From the NCBI GenBank assembly GCA_017623935.1, contig JAGAOC010000003.1, positions 1 through 32,061 on the forward strand: a DNA stretch of 32,061 bases, written 5' to 3'. The position numbers and the translations under genes are program-made. Position 1 is the stretch's first letter. Each line of letters opens with the position of its first letter. The notes under the pieces are model-generated. The model had not been told where the DNA came from. It saw nothing but the letters and a program-made list of their open reading frames with translations, and searched no databases. This document shows, one piece after another, positions 1 through 7,185 of this stretch. This DNA is from Agathobacter sp. Lineage in GTDB: Bacteria > Bacillota > Clostridia > Lachnospirales > Lachnospiraceae.

Positions 1-27
1 CTGAGCCAGGATCAAACTCTCATGTTA
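1..27 (-). rRNA. rrs: 16S rRNA gene, 5' end only
   Basis: The first 20 bases are the reverse complement of the universal bacterial 16S segment known as primer site 27F, which covers E. coli positions 8-27. The gene is therefore read leftwards and only about 27 bases of its 5' end lie in the window. The exact mature 5' end is inferred by alignment to E. coli numbering. The rest of the rRNA operon should continue beyond position 1. Confidence 0.93.
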
Positions 28-224
28 AAAAGTTGATCTCCAGAATAAATCTGGCTTTTAGTTTCTGTTTTATCAGAATCTACTGTTAAAGGTTGTTAAT
101 CAATTGCTTGATTACCTTGTTCGTCTAACCTTTCGGTTAGTTGAATAATTCTCATTGAATCTTTCAAGGTTATTCACTGTTCAGTTATCAAAGTTCTTTG
201 TTTTTCGACCGCTCTCGCAGTCAG
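28..224 (-). other. 16S rRNA transcribed leader
   Basis: This is the untranslated leader between the rRNA promoter and the 16S gene; no gene fits here. On the transcribed strand it holds a chain of short hairpins. These include CTAACC-GAAA-GGTTAG (127-142), AATCAA-gcaa-TTGATT (about 95-115), a TTCTG/CAGAA stem and a CCAGA/TCTGG stem close to the 16S start. Leaders of this kind carry RNase III processing and antitermination signals. I cannot assign a particular hairpin to either role. Confidence 0.6.
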
Positions 225-231
225 CTTGATT

Positions 232-260
232 ATATTATCATGATGTTGTTCCTTTGTCAA
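232..260 (-). promoter_or_regulatory. rRNA operon promoter
   Basis: On the minus strand there is a perfect -35 TTGACA (255-260), a 17-base spacer and a -10 TAATAT (232-237). Transcription would start about 35 bases before the first leader hairpins and read into the 16S gene. The match to the sigma-A consensus and the position make this the likely rRNA promoter. Confidence 0.85.
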
Positions 261-298
261 GAACTTTTTTCATCTTTTTTAAAATATTTTCAAGTGAG

Positions 299-388
299 CG
301 GAGAAGGAGGGATTTGAACCCTCGCGCCGCTGTTAACGACCTGCACCCTTTCCAGGGGTGTCCCTTCGGCCAGCTTGGGTACTTCTCC
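299..388 (-). tRNA. tRNA-Ser (anticodon GGA)
   Basis: Read on the minus strand this is a class II tRNA with a long variable arm. The acceptor arms GGAGAAG (382-388) and CTTCTCC (300-306) pair over 7 bp, with discriminator G at 299 as expected for serine. The T-loop TTCAAAT lies in the GGGTTCAAATCCC arm. The anticodon loop reads CTGGAAA, giving GGA for UCC/UCU codons. The 3' CCA is not encoded, so it must be added after RNase Z cleavage; an rnz gene lies nearby at 2939-3850. Confidence 0.95.
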
Positions 389-467
389 AAGTTGCTCGAA
401 TCTACAATCCATGATTGCATATATCGAACCATTTTATTCCCATCACCTATTTTTAGGCAAAAAGAAG

Positions 468-553
468 CGGAGAGGATGGGATTCGAACCCATGTGCCCTT
501 GCGGACAAACGGTTTTCAAGACCGCCTCGTTATGACCACTTCGATACCTCTCC
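468..553 (-). tRNA. tRNA-Ser (anticodon UGA)
   Basis: This is a second class II serine tRNA on the minus strand. The acceptor stem is GGAGAGG (547-553) with CCTCTCC (469-475), and the discriminator G is at 468. The anticodon loop reads CTTGAAA, giving UGA for UCA/UCG codons. It has a long variable arm and a GGTTCGAATCC T-arm. No CCA is encoded. It lies 79 bases upstream of the GGA isoacceptor and both are probably made from the promoter at 585-613. Confidence 0.95.
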
Positions 554-584
554 GTATGTTGCGCTCTCATTCAGCGCAGAACCT

Positions 585-613
585 ATATTACCACCATAAA
601 ATGAAATTGTCAA
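585..613 (-). promoter_or_regulatory. Promoter of the tRNA-Ser pair
   Basis: The minus strand shows -35 TTGACA (608-613), a 17-base spacer and -10 TAATAT (585-590). These elements and the spacing are identical to those of the rRNA promoter at 232-260. It sits just after the ispD stop codon. A small hairpin, GCGCTGAATGAGAGCGC (561-577), lies between it and the first tRNA. Confidence 0.85.
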
Positions 614-620
614 CAAAAAA

Positions 621-1334
621 TTACAATTTTTCTAATTTTTTTAAAAATCCTTCTGCAACCCTGATATCTTCTGGGGTTGTGATCTTGATATTCATATAAC
701 TTCCTGGAATCAGTTTTACCTTTTTTCCAAAAATATATTCAGCTACCATAGCATCATCTGTAATAGAAGGAACATTCTGCGGTTCTTTATCCAGCCGCTC
801 CATTAACTCTCTATATGCTTGATCGATCAATGGATACGAAAAACTTTGAGGTGTCTGGATCATCCACAGGGTAGACCGATCCGGAGTCGCAACTGCAAAT
901 CCATTCTCATCAGAAACTTTGATGGTATCCTTTACCGGCATTCCTACTACACAGGCCTCCTCTTCAACTGCAGCCTGTATCGAACGTTCTATCGTGTCGA
1001 TTTCCACACAAGGTCTTGCTCCGTCATGGATCAGCACATAATCATAATCCGATAACTGCTTTAGACCTTCATATACAGAGTGATAACGTTCTTTTCCACC
1101 GGGAACTATGGCAGAAACCTTTGTAATGTTGTATTTTTCTACGATCTCATTCCGACAGAATTCCACATCTTCTTTACCTGTGACCAATATAATAGTGGAA
1201 ACACTGCTGTCTTGAAACGCTTTTAAACTATAATATAATACAGGCTTTTCATTTAAAAGCATATACTGTTTTGGAATATCGCTCTGCATACGGGTTCCTC
1301 TGCCCGCAGATAATACAATAGCTGCTGTTCTCAT
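621..1334 (-). CDS. ispD: 2-C-methyl-D-erythritol 4-phosphate cytidylyltransferase
   Basis: The 237-residue product is a standard-length IspD. It transfers CMP from CTP to methylerythritol phosphate, the third step of the cytosolic MEP route to isoprenoids. The N-terminal nucleotide-binding signature SAGRGTRM (residues 9-16) and the HDGARP motif (103-108) are both present. The C-terminal half carries the expected substrate-binding stretch followed by TTPEDIRVAE. The ATG follows AGGAG, which overlaps the end of tsaD, so it is the last protein gene of the tsaE-to-ispD operon. No terminator hairpin is visible after its stop; the tRNA-Ser promoter begins within ten bases. Confidence 0.95.
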   Translation of the reverse strand: MRTAAIVLSAGRGTRMQSDIPKQYMLLNEKPVLYYSLKAFQDSSVSTIILVTGKEDVEFCRNEIVEKYNITKVSAIVPGGKERYHSVYEGLKQLSDYDYVLIHDGARPCVEIDTIERSIQAAVEEEACVVGMPVKDTIKVSDENGFAVATPDRSTLWMIQTPQSFSYPLIDQAYRELMERLDKEPQNVPSITDDAMVAEYIFGKKVKLIPGSYMNIKITTPEDIRVAEGFLKKLEKL

Positions 1335-1335
1335 A

Positions 1336-2355
1336 TTATTCTCCTAGTTTCAGGTTTGGTATCGCATTTAAATCTAATCCAGCACGTTTTCCTGCCAAAT
1401 AATCATAATAAGCCGCTGCTCCGATCATTGCTGCATTATCAGTACATAAGATTGGGGATGGATGATAGAATTTCACGCCCTTTTTCCGGCACATTTCTTC
1501 CATAGCTTTACGGATCGTTCCATTAGAAGCCACTCCTCCTGCAATTGCAAAACTGTCCATATGATATTCATCTATGGCATGAGCCGCATGATCCACCAAG
1601 ACATCTGTAACTGATTTCTGGAAAGAAGCAGCCACATCAGCCTGGTTGATAGGGATATCTTTCATTTTGCAGCCGTTCAGATAATTCAACACTGCAGATT
1701 TTAAACCGCTAAAGCTGAAATCATAGACTCCATCTGCCACTTTTGCCCGTGGAAATGAGATTGCCTCCGGATTCCCCTCATGAGATACCTTCTCAATCTT
1801 AGGTCCTCCCGGATAGCCCAGTCCGATAGCACGAGCCACTTTATCAAAAGCTTCTCCTGCCGCATCGTCTCTGGTCTTACCAAGGATCTCGTATTTTCCA
1901 TAGTCTGTTACTTTTACTAGGTGGGTATGACCACCGGAAACCACCAGACACAAAAATGGCGGTTCTAATTCCTTATTTTCAATATAATTAGCACTGATAT
2001 GACCTTCAATATGATGCACTCCGATCAACGGAATTCCCGCTGCATAACTGATGGCTTTTGCTTCAGCCACTCCCACTAAAAGAGCACCTACAAGACCTGG
2101 TCCATAGGTCACACCGATAGCGTCAATATCTTTTAAGGTCATATCTGCATCCGATAATGCCTGCTCAATGACCTGATCGATCTTCTCAATATGTTTTCTT
2201 GAAGCAATCTCTGGCACTACTCCGCCATATAAAGTATGCAGATCGATCTGAGATGATATCACATTAGATCTGACATCCCTTCCATTGACCACAACTGCTG
2301 CCGCGGTCTCATCACAGGAGCTTTCGATTGCCAATATTTTAATTTCCTGATTCAT
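1336..2355 (-). CDS. tsaD: tRNA threonylcarbamoyladenosine synthase, catalytic subunit TsaD
   Basis: The 339-residue protein is a Kae1/TsaD/YgjD ASKHA-fold protein. It transfers threonylcarbamoyl to A37 of ANN-decoding tRNAs, making t6A together with TsaB and TsaE. Visible features are the N-terminal [10 protein letters not shown] phosphate loop, the metal ligands H115 and H119 in [28 protein letters not shown] and a C-terminal CTDNAAMIG metal/nucleotide segment. Length is typical. The ATG follows an AGAGGAAGAG ribosome site built from the end of the preceding gene, with one base between that stop and this start. tsaB and tsaE are in the same operon, so the t6A set lacks only tsaC here. Confidence 0.96.
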   Translation of the reverse strand: MNQEIKILAIESSCDETAAAVVVNGRDVRSNVISSQIDLHTLYGGVVPEIASRKHIEKIDQVIEQALSDADMTLKDIDAIGVTYGPGLVGALLVGVAEAKAISYAAGIPLIGVHHIEGHISANYIENKELEPPFLCLVVSGGHTHLVKVTDYGKYEILGKTRDDAAGEAFDKVARAIGLGYPGGPKIEKVSHEGNPEAISFPRAKVADGVYDFSFSGLKSAVLNYLNGCKMKDIPINQADVAASFQKSVTDVLVDHAAHAIDEYHMDSFAIAGGVASNGTIRKAMEEMCRKKGVKFYHPSPILCTDNAAMIGAAAYYDYLAGKRAGLDLNAIPNLKLGE

Positions 2356-2356
2356 G

Positions 2357-2935
2357 TTACTCTTCCTCTTTCGGAGCCTCGATCTGGTAATATACTTTGA
2401 TCTTCCATTTTCCGTCTTCGTCTTTTACCATGACATACATCTGGTAAGTATTTGTATATTCTTTGTCCTCTCTGACAAAATAAGACGCAGAAACATATGC
2501 CAGATCCTCTCCGGTAGCACTATCTGTCTTATACAATACATCATTACTGTCACAAACATCTGTCTGAACGATTTCCTTCTTACGAGCCTCATACAACTCC
2601 ACATCTGCCTGAACAGAGATCAGATAACTGTCAAACGGGTTATTTGCCTGAAGTTCATCATCCATAAGTTCATAAGCCACCTGGCACATTTTTTCCAGTT
2701 CTTCCTGAGTATATTCCTCCTGGTGGAATGCTGAGATGATCTTGTTATATAATTTCACAACCTCTCTTGGAGTCTCAGGATATTCCTTTTCCAGATCCAA
2801 GGTTGTGATCTTCTGAACTTTCGTCAATGCTTCATTTTCTGAAGCTGCTCCTTCTTTCTTCAAAAAATAATACCCAACACAGATCAACGCGATACAAAGA
2901 ATTGCTACAATCGTAATTCCCACTTTTTTCTTCAT
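2357..2935 (-). CDS. Small membrane-anchored protein (DUF6715-like)
   Basis: The 192-residue protein has one N-terminal hydrophobic segment (about residues 5-25, flanked by KKK and KKEG), so it is probably anchored in the membrane with the rest outside. The exported part is charged and rich in Glu, with a predicted helical region followed by a beta-rich C-terminal half of the SnoaL/NTF2-like kind ([19 protein letters not shown]...). I recall this family from Lachnospiraceae under the label DUF6715, but that is memory and not a search result. The function is unknown. It is translationally packed between rnz and tsaD: its ribosome site GAGGAGG lies inside the end of rnz and its stop is one base from the tsaD start. 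Confidence 0.8.
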   Translation of the reverse strand: MKKKVGITIVAILCIALICVGYYFLKKEGAASENEALTKVQKITTLDLEKEYPETPREVVKLYNKIISAFHQEEYTQEELEKMCQVAYELMDDELQANNPFDSYLISVQADVELYEARKKEIVQTDVCDSNDVLYKTDSATGEDLAYVSASYFVREDKEYTNTYQMYVMVKDEDGKWKIKVYYQIEAPKEEE

Positions 2936-2938
2936 AGA

Positions 2939-3850
2939 CTAATCCTCCTCAAAAACAAGTTCTACGCTTTTGCCATCTTTCCCCAAATGTGCCTTCGGAA
3001 AAATACTCCTTACTTCATTCATATAACTTTCCCCATGAACGAGAGATGGGGAAAAATGAGTCAGCCACAGTTCATTCACCTGGGCTCTTTTCGCCATTTC
3101 TGCTGCTTCATAGAAAGTCATATGCTTATATTGTTTCGCCTTTGCCAGCTTCTCTTTCTCTGCATACATTCCCTCACAGATAAAAAGATCTGATCCTTCT
3201 GCCGCCTGGACGATGGCATCCACCGGTCGGCTGTCTGTACAATAGGTTACTTTTAAGCCTTTTCTGGCGGCGCCCAACACCATATCCGGTGTATAGGTGA
3301 TTCCATCCTGTTCAATGGTCTCCCCTTTTTGCAGGCGGCTCCATAATTTCATCGGGATCTCATGTTCCTTGGCCTTTTCCACGGAAAATTTACCTGCCCG
3401 CTTGATCTCCACGGAATATCCATAACAAACTACGTTGTGTTTTACCCGAAAAGCATGAATATGATATCCGTTAATCTCTAAATATTCGTCCGCTTCGCTC
3501 AATTCGATACATTGAATCGGAAAAGGCAGCTCCGGTGCGATCATCCGAAGCGCACCTACCACTTTCTCTAGTCCTCTCGGTCCAATGATGGTAAGAGGCT
3601 CTGTCCGTTCTGCATTCCCCATGGTAAGGAGAAGCCCCGGCAGTCCACTGATGTGATCCGCATGAAAATGAGTCACACATAAAATATCGATGGGCTTAAA
3701 ACTATGCCCTGCTTCCTTTATTGCAATCTGGGTTCCCTCTCCACAGTCTACTAAAAGACTGCTTCCATTAAATCGTAACATCATAGATGTCAGCCAACGA
3801 TATGGAAGAGGCATCATTCCTGCTGTTCCCAGCAAACATACATCTAACAT
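2939..3850 (-). CDS. rnz: Ribonuclease Z (tRNA 3' endonuclease)
   Basis: The 303-residue metallo-beta-lactamase-fold nuclease cuts tRNA precursors just after the discriminator base. The Zn motif THFHADH (residues 60-66) is followed by ISGLPGLL. The GTAG start strand, VDCGEGTQ, the later TDSRP, CEGMY and THFSP segments, and the C-terminal metal ligands all fit RNase Z. Length is normal for the short bacterial form. Both tRNA-Ser genes in this window lack an encoded CCA, which is the kind of substrate this enzyme serves. The ATG is preceded by AAGGATG. It lies in the tsa operon, 12 bases after rimI. Confidence 0.95.
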   Translation of the reverse strand: MLDVCLLGTAGMMPLPYRWLTSMMLRFNGSSLLVDCGEGTQIAIKEAGHSFKPIDILCVTHFHADHISGLPGLLLTMGNAERTEPLTIIGPRGLEKVVGALRMIAPELPFPIQCIELSEADEYLEINGYHIHAFRVKHNVVCYGYSVEIKRAGKFSVEKAKEHEIPMKLWSRLQKGETIEQDGITYTPDMVLGAARKGLKVTYCTDSRPVDAIVQAAEGSDLFICEGMYAEKEKLAKAKQYKHMTFYEAAEMAKRAQVNELWLTHFSPSLVHGESYMNEVRSIFPKAHLGKDGKSVELVFEED

Positions 3851-3862
3851 ATTATTACATCC

Positions 3863-4297
3863 TTATAAATCACACATCATTACCCAGGCATCTTCTCTGG
3901 GTTTTTCATAAAAATTCTTGCGACAGCCAACCTGTTCAAAGCCTTGCTTCTCGTATAAACGGATCGCCGGTTCGTTGGATACTCTTACTTCTAAAAATAT
4001 CTTTTCCGTTCCTCTGGCTTGGGCTTCTTTCTTAAGCTGCTCTACAAGTTCGCTTCCTACGCCCTTGTTCCGGCTGGAACTATCTACTGACACATTGGTG
4101 ATCTCCCCTTCTTCAAAAGAAAGACAGATTCCGATATAACCAAGTACTCTGTCTTCTTCCTCTGCCACCAAAAATAAAGCTTCTTCCTGAGACAGGCTGT
4201 CCATAAATGCCTTTTCGCTCCAAGGCATAGAAAAATTCTCCTGCTCGATCCTTGCCACCCCGGAGACATCCCGGGCTTCCATCTTCCTTATCAACAT
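3863..4297 (-). CDS. rimI: Ribosomal protein S18 alanine N-acetyltransferase
   Basis: The 144-residue GNAT-fold protein fits RimI, which acetylates the N-terminal alanine of ribosomal protein S18. The acetyl-CoA loop RNKGVGS (76-82), the NVSV strand before it, LEVRVSN, the NEPAIRLYEKQGF segment and the C-terminal NFYEKPREDAWVM tail are all RimI hallmarks. Its start codon lies inside the end of tsaB, with 7 bases of overlap, so the two are translationally coupled. The order tsaE-tsaB-rimI is a common conserved cluster. Confidence 0.94.
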   Translation of the reverse strand: MLIRKMEARDVSGVARIEQENFSMPWSEKAFMDSLSQEEALFLVAEEEDRVLGYIGICLSFEEGEITNVSVDSSSRNKGVGSELVEQLKKEAQARGTEKIFLEVRVSNEPAIRLYEKQGFEQVGCRKNFYEKPREDAWVMMCDL

Positions 4298-5007
4298 ATA
4301 CGAAAATCCTTCTGATTCTCCTGTCGCTCTCGCTCCGCCTGAGAGGCCCGCAGATAATCCGGCTTATGCTCTGCCGCCGGTTGAGCTTTCCCTTGTCTGC
4401 ATAATTCCATACCCAGTACTGCTACAGAAGAAGCTCTCTGCTTATTCTGATGAGCCGGTGCAAAAGAAAATGGCACCTTACAATTCTCTTCTATATATTC
4501 TTTAAAAACAACCACACCATCTCCTAAGAAGATCACTTTTCTTCCAAGAGAATTAATTTTCTCAATGATATCCTGTATCATGACCACACATTGAGGCTCT
4601 ATTACAGTAAATTCCTCACCCTGAAATTCATATAATCCGGTATAGGTCTGCTGGCGTCTTGCATCCATAAGCGGACAGATCACCTCACTGCTGCCCCACA
4701 GATTATATGCCAAAGCATCTACTGTCGGCACAGACACGATCGGCTTGTTAAGTGCCAACGCCATTCCTTTTGCAGTGGCAGAGCCAATTCTAAGGCCTGT
4801 AAAGGATCCCGGTCCTGCGGATACTGCAATGACATCTATGGAATTTAGATCCAGTTCCACCATGCCTGCCACTTCATCTAACATAGGAAGCAACGTCTGG
4901 GAATGGGTCTTTTTATAGTTAATGGTATATTCCCCTAAAAGGTTATCATCCTCCACCAGTGCCACACTTGCCACCAGCCCGGAGCTGTCTAATGCTAATA
5001 CTTTCAT
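4291..5007 (-). CDS. tsaB: tRNA threonylcarbamoyladenosine biosynthesis protein TsaB
   Basis: The 238-residue protein is the non-catalytic ASKHA partner that binds TsaD in the t6A complex. It begins with VLALDSSG and carries the TsaB signature SAGPGSFTGLRIG (63-75). The C-terminal half is short and variable, as usual for TsaB compared with TsaD. The length fits the family. Its start overlaps the tsaE stop by 4 bases (ATGA) and its end overlaps rimI, so expression of the three is coupled. Confidence 0.95.
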   Translation of the reverse strand: MKVLALDSSGLVASVALVEDDNLLGEYTINYKKTHSQTLLPMLDEVAGMVELDLNSIDVIAVSAGPGSFTGLRIGSATAKGMALALNKPIVSVPTVDALAYNLWGSSEVICPLMDARRQQTYTGLYEFQGEEFTVIEPQCVVMIQDIIEKINSLGRKVIFLGDGVVVFKEYIEENCKVPFSFAPAHQNKQRASSVAVLGMELCRQGKAQPAAEHKPDYLRASQAERERQENQKDFRIC

Positions 5008-5447
5008 TCTGTTACCTCTTTGATCGTAATTCTGCGGTAATCAAAACCTTTTTCTAAATCTTTCTCAATGGTAATATCTTTGCGGACTTCCGGAAGGATC
5101 TCCTCGATAAGATTCGCCCACTCGATCATGGTAAGCCCATCTCCATAGAAATAATCCTCATATCCTATCTCATCCATCTCTTCAATATCGCCAATACGAT
5201 ATACATCAAAATGATAAAAAGGCATTCTGCCCTCTTCATAGACCTGTACAATGGTAAAAGTCGGACTGCACACAGCTTCTTCAATGCCCAATCCTTCGGC
5301 AATCCCCTGGGTCAATACAGTCTTCCCCACACCAAGGTCTCCTACCAGCGTGTAGACCTCCCCTGGTTTTGCTTCTGTGCCAAGGCGCTGCCCCAGTTTT
5401 CTTGTATCTTCTGCTGAAAAACTCTCGTAAATTGTTATCTGTTCCAT
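5004..5447 (-). CDS. tsaE: tRNA threonylcarbamoyladenosine biosynthesis ATPase TsaE
   Basis: The 147-residue P-loop ATPase cycles the TsaB-TsaD complex during t6A synthesis. The Walker A motif GDLGVGKT is at 36-43. SPTFTIVQVYE, HFDVYRI and MIEWANLIEEILP are the standard later motifs. Length is typical. The ribosome site AGGTGAG lies at the very end of the preceding YcxB-like gene. It is the second gene of the operon that starts near 6010. Confidence 0.95.
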   Translation of the reverse strand: MEQITIYESFSAEDTRKLGQRLGTEAKPGEVYTLVGDLGVGKTVLTQGIAEGLGIEEAVCSPTFTIVQVYEEGRMPFYHFDVYRIGDIEEMDEIGYEDYFYGDGLTMIEWANLIEEILPEVRKDITIEKDLEKGFDYRRITIKEVTE

Positions 5448-5461
5448 TTTATTCTCACCTG

Positions 5462-5965
5462 TTAGCGTGACAAGCTCTTTCCTAATCTATAAGAATCCAA
5501 CTGGGCTTTTGCCAGCTTAACCAGTTCGTCCATCTGGCTGATCTGCGCCTTCGGGATAATATAAGCATTCACCCGGTTGCTGTAAATTAAGACATGCTTC
5601 TTAGTTGCGATCATCTTATAAACACTCTCCCAAGGTAAAACCCCTTCTTCTTCTCCCTGAGTAACCGTTACTCCTTTCTCATCGAAGGAATAATGCAACA
5701 CACCTGACAACACGGTATTTACTTTCATGGTGCTCTTCGCCCGAAGCCAAAGTGTCCCTGGAATATACGCTACGATCACGATCGCGATTACAACATACAT
5801 AATTCCATAGCCAATATTTCCTTCCCCAAACTGAGCTCCTGCCATTACCAAACACAGGATCCCAATTAAAATGGAGATGATCCCCTGGCTGCTTAAATAG
5901 GTCTGACGGATATTAAATCCAAACAGATCCTTATGATCGATCTGAACATCAAATTCAATTTTCAT
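5462..5965 (-). CDS. YcxB-like C-terminal domain membrane protein
   Basis: I chose the start at 5965 (MKIEFDVQ) because AAGGAG sits six bases before that ATG; the longer frame to 6070 has no ribosome site and would run through the ribU terminator. The 167-residue product has an N-terminal strand-rich segment, two adjacent hydrophobic helices (about residues 25-75) and a C-terminal soluble half. That half matches the YcxB-like pattern (LHYSFDEKGVTV..., LPWESVYKMIATKKHVLIYSNRVNAYIIPK), a small PH-like fold that follows membrane helices. The function is unknown. It leads the tsaE operon. Confidence 0.75.
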   Translation of the reverse strand: MKIEFDVQIDHKDLFGFNIRQTYLSSQGIISILIGILCLVMAGAQFGEGNIGYGIMYVVIAIVIVAYIPGTLWLRAKSTMKVNTVLSGVLHYSFDEKGVTVTQGEEEGVLPWESVYKMIATKKHVLIYSNRVNAYIIPKAQISQMDELVKLAKAQLDSYRLGKSLSR

Positions 5966-6017
5966 GATACTCTCCTTCATAACTGCTCTTCGGAAAGAGT
6001 CAAGATTTTTATTCTTC

Positions 6018-6026
6018 ATTATAGCA
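6018..6026 (-). promoter_or_regulatory. Extended -10 promoter of the tsa operon
   Basis: On the minus strand the sequence TGCTATAAT gives a perfect -10 (6018-6023) with the TG extension. It lies just downstream of the T-tract of the ribU terminator. The -35 region would fall inside the T-tract and is poor. Transcription would start near 6010, about 45 bases before the ribosome site of the YcxB-like gene. Confidence 0.65.
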
Positions 6027-6032
6027 TTTCTA

Positions 6033-6069
6033 ATAAAAAATGAAAAGGGGAAATCACTTCCCCTTTTCA
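6033..6069 (-). terminator. Rho-independent terminator of ribU
   Basis: A 12-bp inverted repeat (tgaaaaggggaa at 6041-6052 with ttccccttttca at 6058-6069) is followed on the minus strand by TTTTTTATTA. It begins one base beyond the ribU stop codon and separates ribU from the tsa operon promoter. Confidence 0.92.
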
Positions 6070-6720
6070 CTATGACTGACGACCTTTTAAAATTGGTGAT
6101 AATGGTTTGTATACCAACATGGTAATGAATACTGAGAATAATCCTTTCAGCATGGTAAATGGCATATTAAAGCATACCAGACACTGCAGGATGGAATCGA
6201 TCTTTGCCCAAGGCACGATTGCCTGATAAGCAGAAAGAATAGCTTCTTTTGACATGAAATTATAGTAGATCGGATAGGTCAGGAAATAATTAGAAAATAC
6301 GCTGAGTACTCCCATAACTACCATTCCTGTTAATGCACCGATCAATGCGCTCTTGCGGGTCTTTTTGTATTTATAGATCAAACCTGCCGGAAGCACAAAG
6401 GCTACACCTAAGATGAAATTGGAAAGTTCGCCTACACCACCGGTAGAGGTAATGGTCAGATGAATGAGATTCTTGATCAGGCAGACAAAGATTCCGCAAG
6501 AAGGCCCCATAGAAAAGGCTCCGATCAATGCTGGCAATTCTGACAGATCCATCTTAATAAATCCTGGCATAAATGGCACAGAAAAATCCAAGAACATGAG
6601 TACATATGCTACTGCTGATAACATAGCTGTTACCGCTAAAAATCGCACATTGACTCTGCCGCTTGTGCTTGCCTTTGTCCGAGGTTTTGTTTGTGTTGTT
6701 ACTGTGGTTGTGTTGTCCAT
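6070..6720 (-). CDS. ribU: Riboflavin ECF transporter S component
   Basis: The start at 6720 (MDNTTTVT) is chosen because AAAAGGAG precedes it; a longer frame to 6828 would cross a terminator hairpin. The 216-residue membrane protein has about six hydrophobic helices, as in S components of energy-coupling factor transporters, and is expected to capture riboflavin outside the cell. The segment FMLDFSVPFMPG-like (FLDFSVPFMPGFIKMDLSEL) with KMDLSELPALI matches RibU, as does KNLIHLTITSTGGVGELSNF. The ECF energizing module is not in the window. Regulation is by the FMN riboswitch directly upstream, which independently supports the substrate. Confidence 0.93.
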   Translation of the reverse strand: MDNTTTVTTQTKPRTKASTSGRVNVRFLAVTAMLSAVAYVLMFLDFSVPFMPGFIKMDLSELPALIGAFSMGPSCGIFVCLIKNLIHLTITSTGGVGELSNFILGVAFVLPAGLIYKYKKTRKSALIGALTGMVVMGVLSVFSNYFLTYPIYYNFMSKEAILSAYQAIVPWAKIDSILQCLVCFNMPFTMLKGLFSVFITMLVYKPLSPILKGRQS

Positions 6721-6792
6721 AATGATTCTCCTTTTACAATTAGATTTGTAAGTTCGGAACTCTTCATAATTAAAAAAGGTCTTGCTTTGTGC

Positions 6793-6825
6793 AATAAAAA
6801 TCCCCGGACGATAGATCATCCGGGG
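6793..6825 (-). terminator. Riboswitch expression-platform terminator
   Basis: The 7-bp stem CCCCGGA/TCCGGGG (6802-6808 and 6819-6825), extended inwards by further pairing, is followed on the minus strand by ATTTTTATT. It lies between the FMN aptamer and the ribU start codon, so it is most simply the conditional terminator that forms when FMN is bound. A second hairpin (6866-6883) lies between it and the aptamer. Confidence 0.85.
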
Positions 6826-6954
6826 CAATTATGGTTCTAGGTAATATAGGGTTCATATATACATCTGCCTCTTTACAAAGGCACCTCAATGACGTCTCTT
6901 AGAAATGGTTCTTGCACCACTCTCTAAATATGAACACTCATGTTACTTGAATCA

Positions 6955-7115
6955 CTCTTCTCTCATCCAGACTATACTGTCGGTTCCGGATTCTCACCGG
7001 ATCGGCTGCTTTCGCAGTTCACGGACTTACTGATGCAATTTAAAAATTGCTGATTCAGTTCACCGTCGGTCGGGAATTCACAGATACTTCTGTGGCACCC
7101 TGCCCCGAAGAATTC
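6955..7115 (-). ncRNA. FMN riboswitch (RFN element)
   Basis: The minus strand carries the conserved RFN blocks in order: TTCGGGGCAGGGTG, AATTCCCGACCGACGGT, AGTCCGTGA, GATCCGGTGAGAATCCGG, and ACCGACAGTATAGTCTGGAT followed by GAGAGAAGA. Together these form the FMN aptamer. It precedes ribU and a terminator, so FMN should switch the transporter off by early termination. Two peripheral arms are decorated: a 6-bp hairpin (7079-7094) is inserted in the P2 loop region, and the next variable arm is an extended AT-rich hairpin (about 7031-7060). Confidence 0.96.
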
Positions 7116-7133
7116 CTTATTCACTTCTCTGCT

Positions 7134-7162
7134 ATTATATGCTATTTGCATATATTAGTCAA
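7134..7162 (-). promoter_or_regulatory. ribU promoter
   Basis: The minus strand has -35 TTGACT (7157-7162), a 17-base spacer and a perfect -10 TATAAT (7134-7139). Transcription would start near 7127, about 12 bases before the riboswitch. An inverted repeat, ATATGC-tattt-GCATAT (7137-7153), covers the spacer and part of the -10. Confidence 0.85.
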
Positions 7163-7185
7163 CGAAATTTCTTTGTTTTTTGTTT

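Noticed and set aside
95-115. Rex-like half site TTAACAA in the rRNA leader
   Set aside because: Only one half matches; the other arm forms an AATCAA/TTGATT hairpin that belongs to the leader structure.
238-570. Open frames on both strands across the tRNA-Ser genes
   Set aside because: They cover two clear tRNAs and the rRNA promoter, lack ribosome sites and have no recognisable protein pattern.
2354-2734. Long plus-strand frame opposite the gene at 2357-2935
   Set aside because: It is antisense to a well-packed operon gene and has the biased hydrophobic look of a shadow frame.
299-5447. Functional link between the tRNA-Ser pair and the t6A genes
   Set aside because: t6A is placed on ANN-decoding tRNAs; the GGA and UGA serine tRNAs read UCN codons and are not substrates.
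6721-6828. N-terminal extension of ribU
   Set aside because: It would translate through the expression-platform terminator, and a strong ribosome site supports the ATG at 6720.
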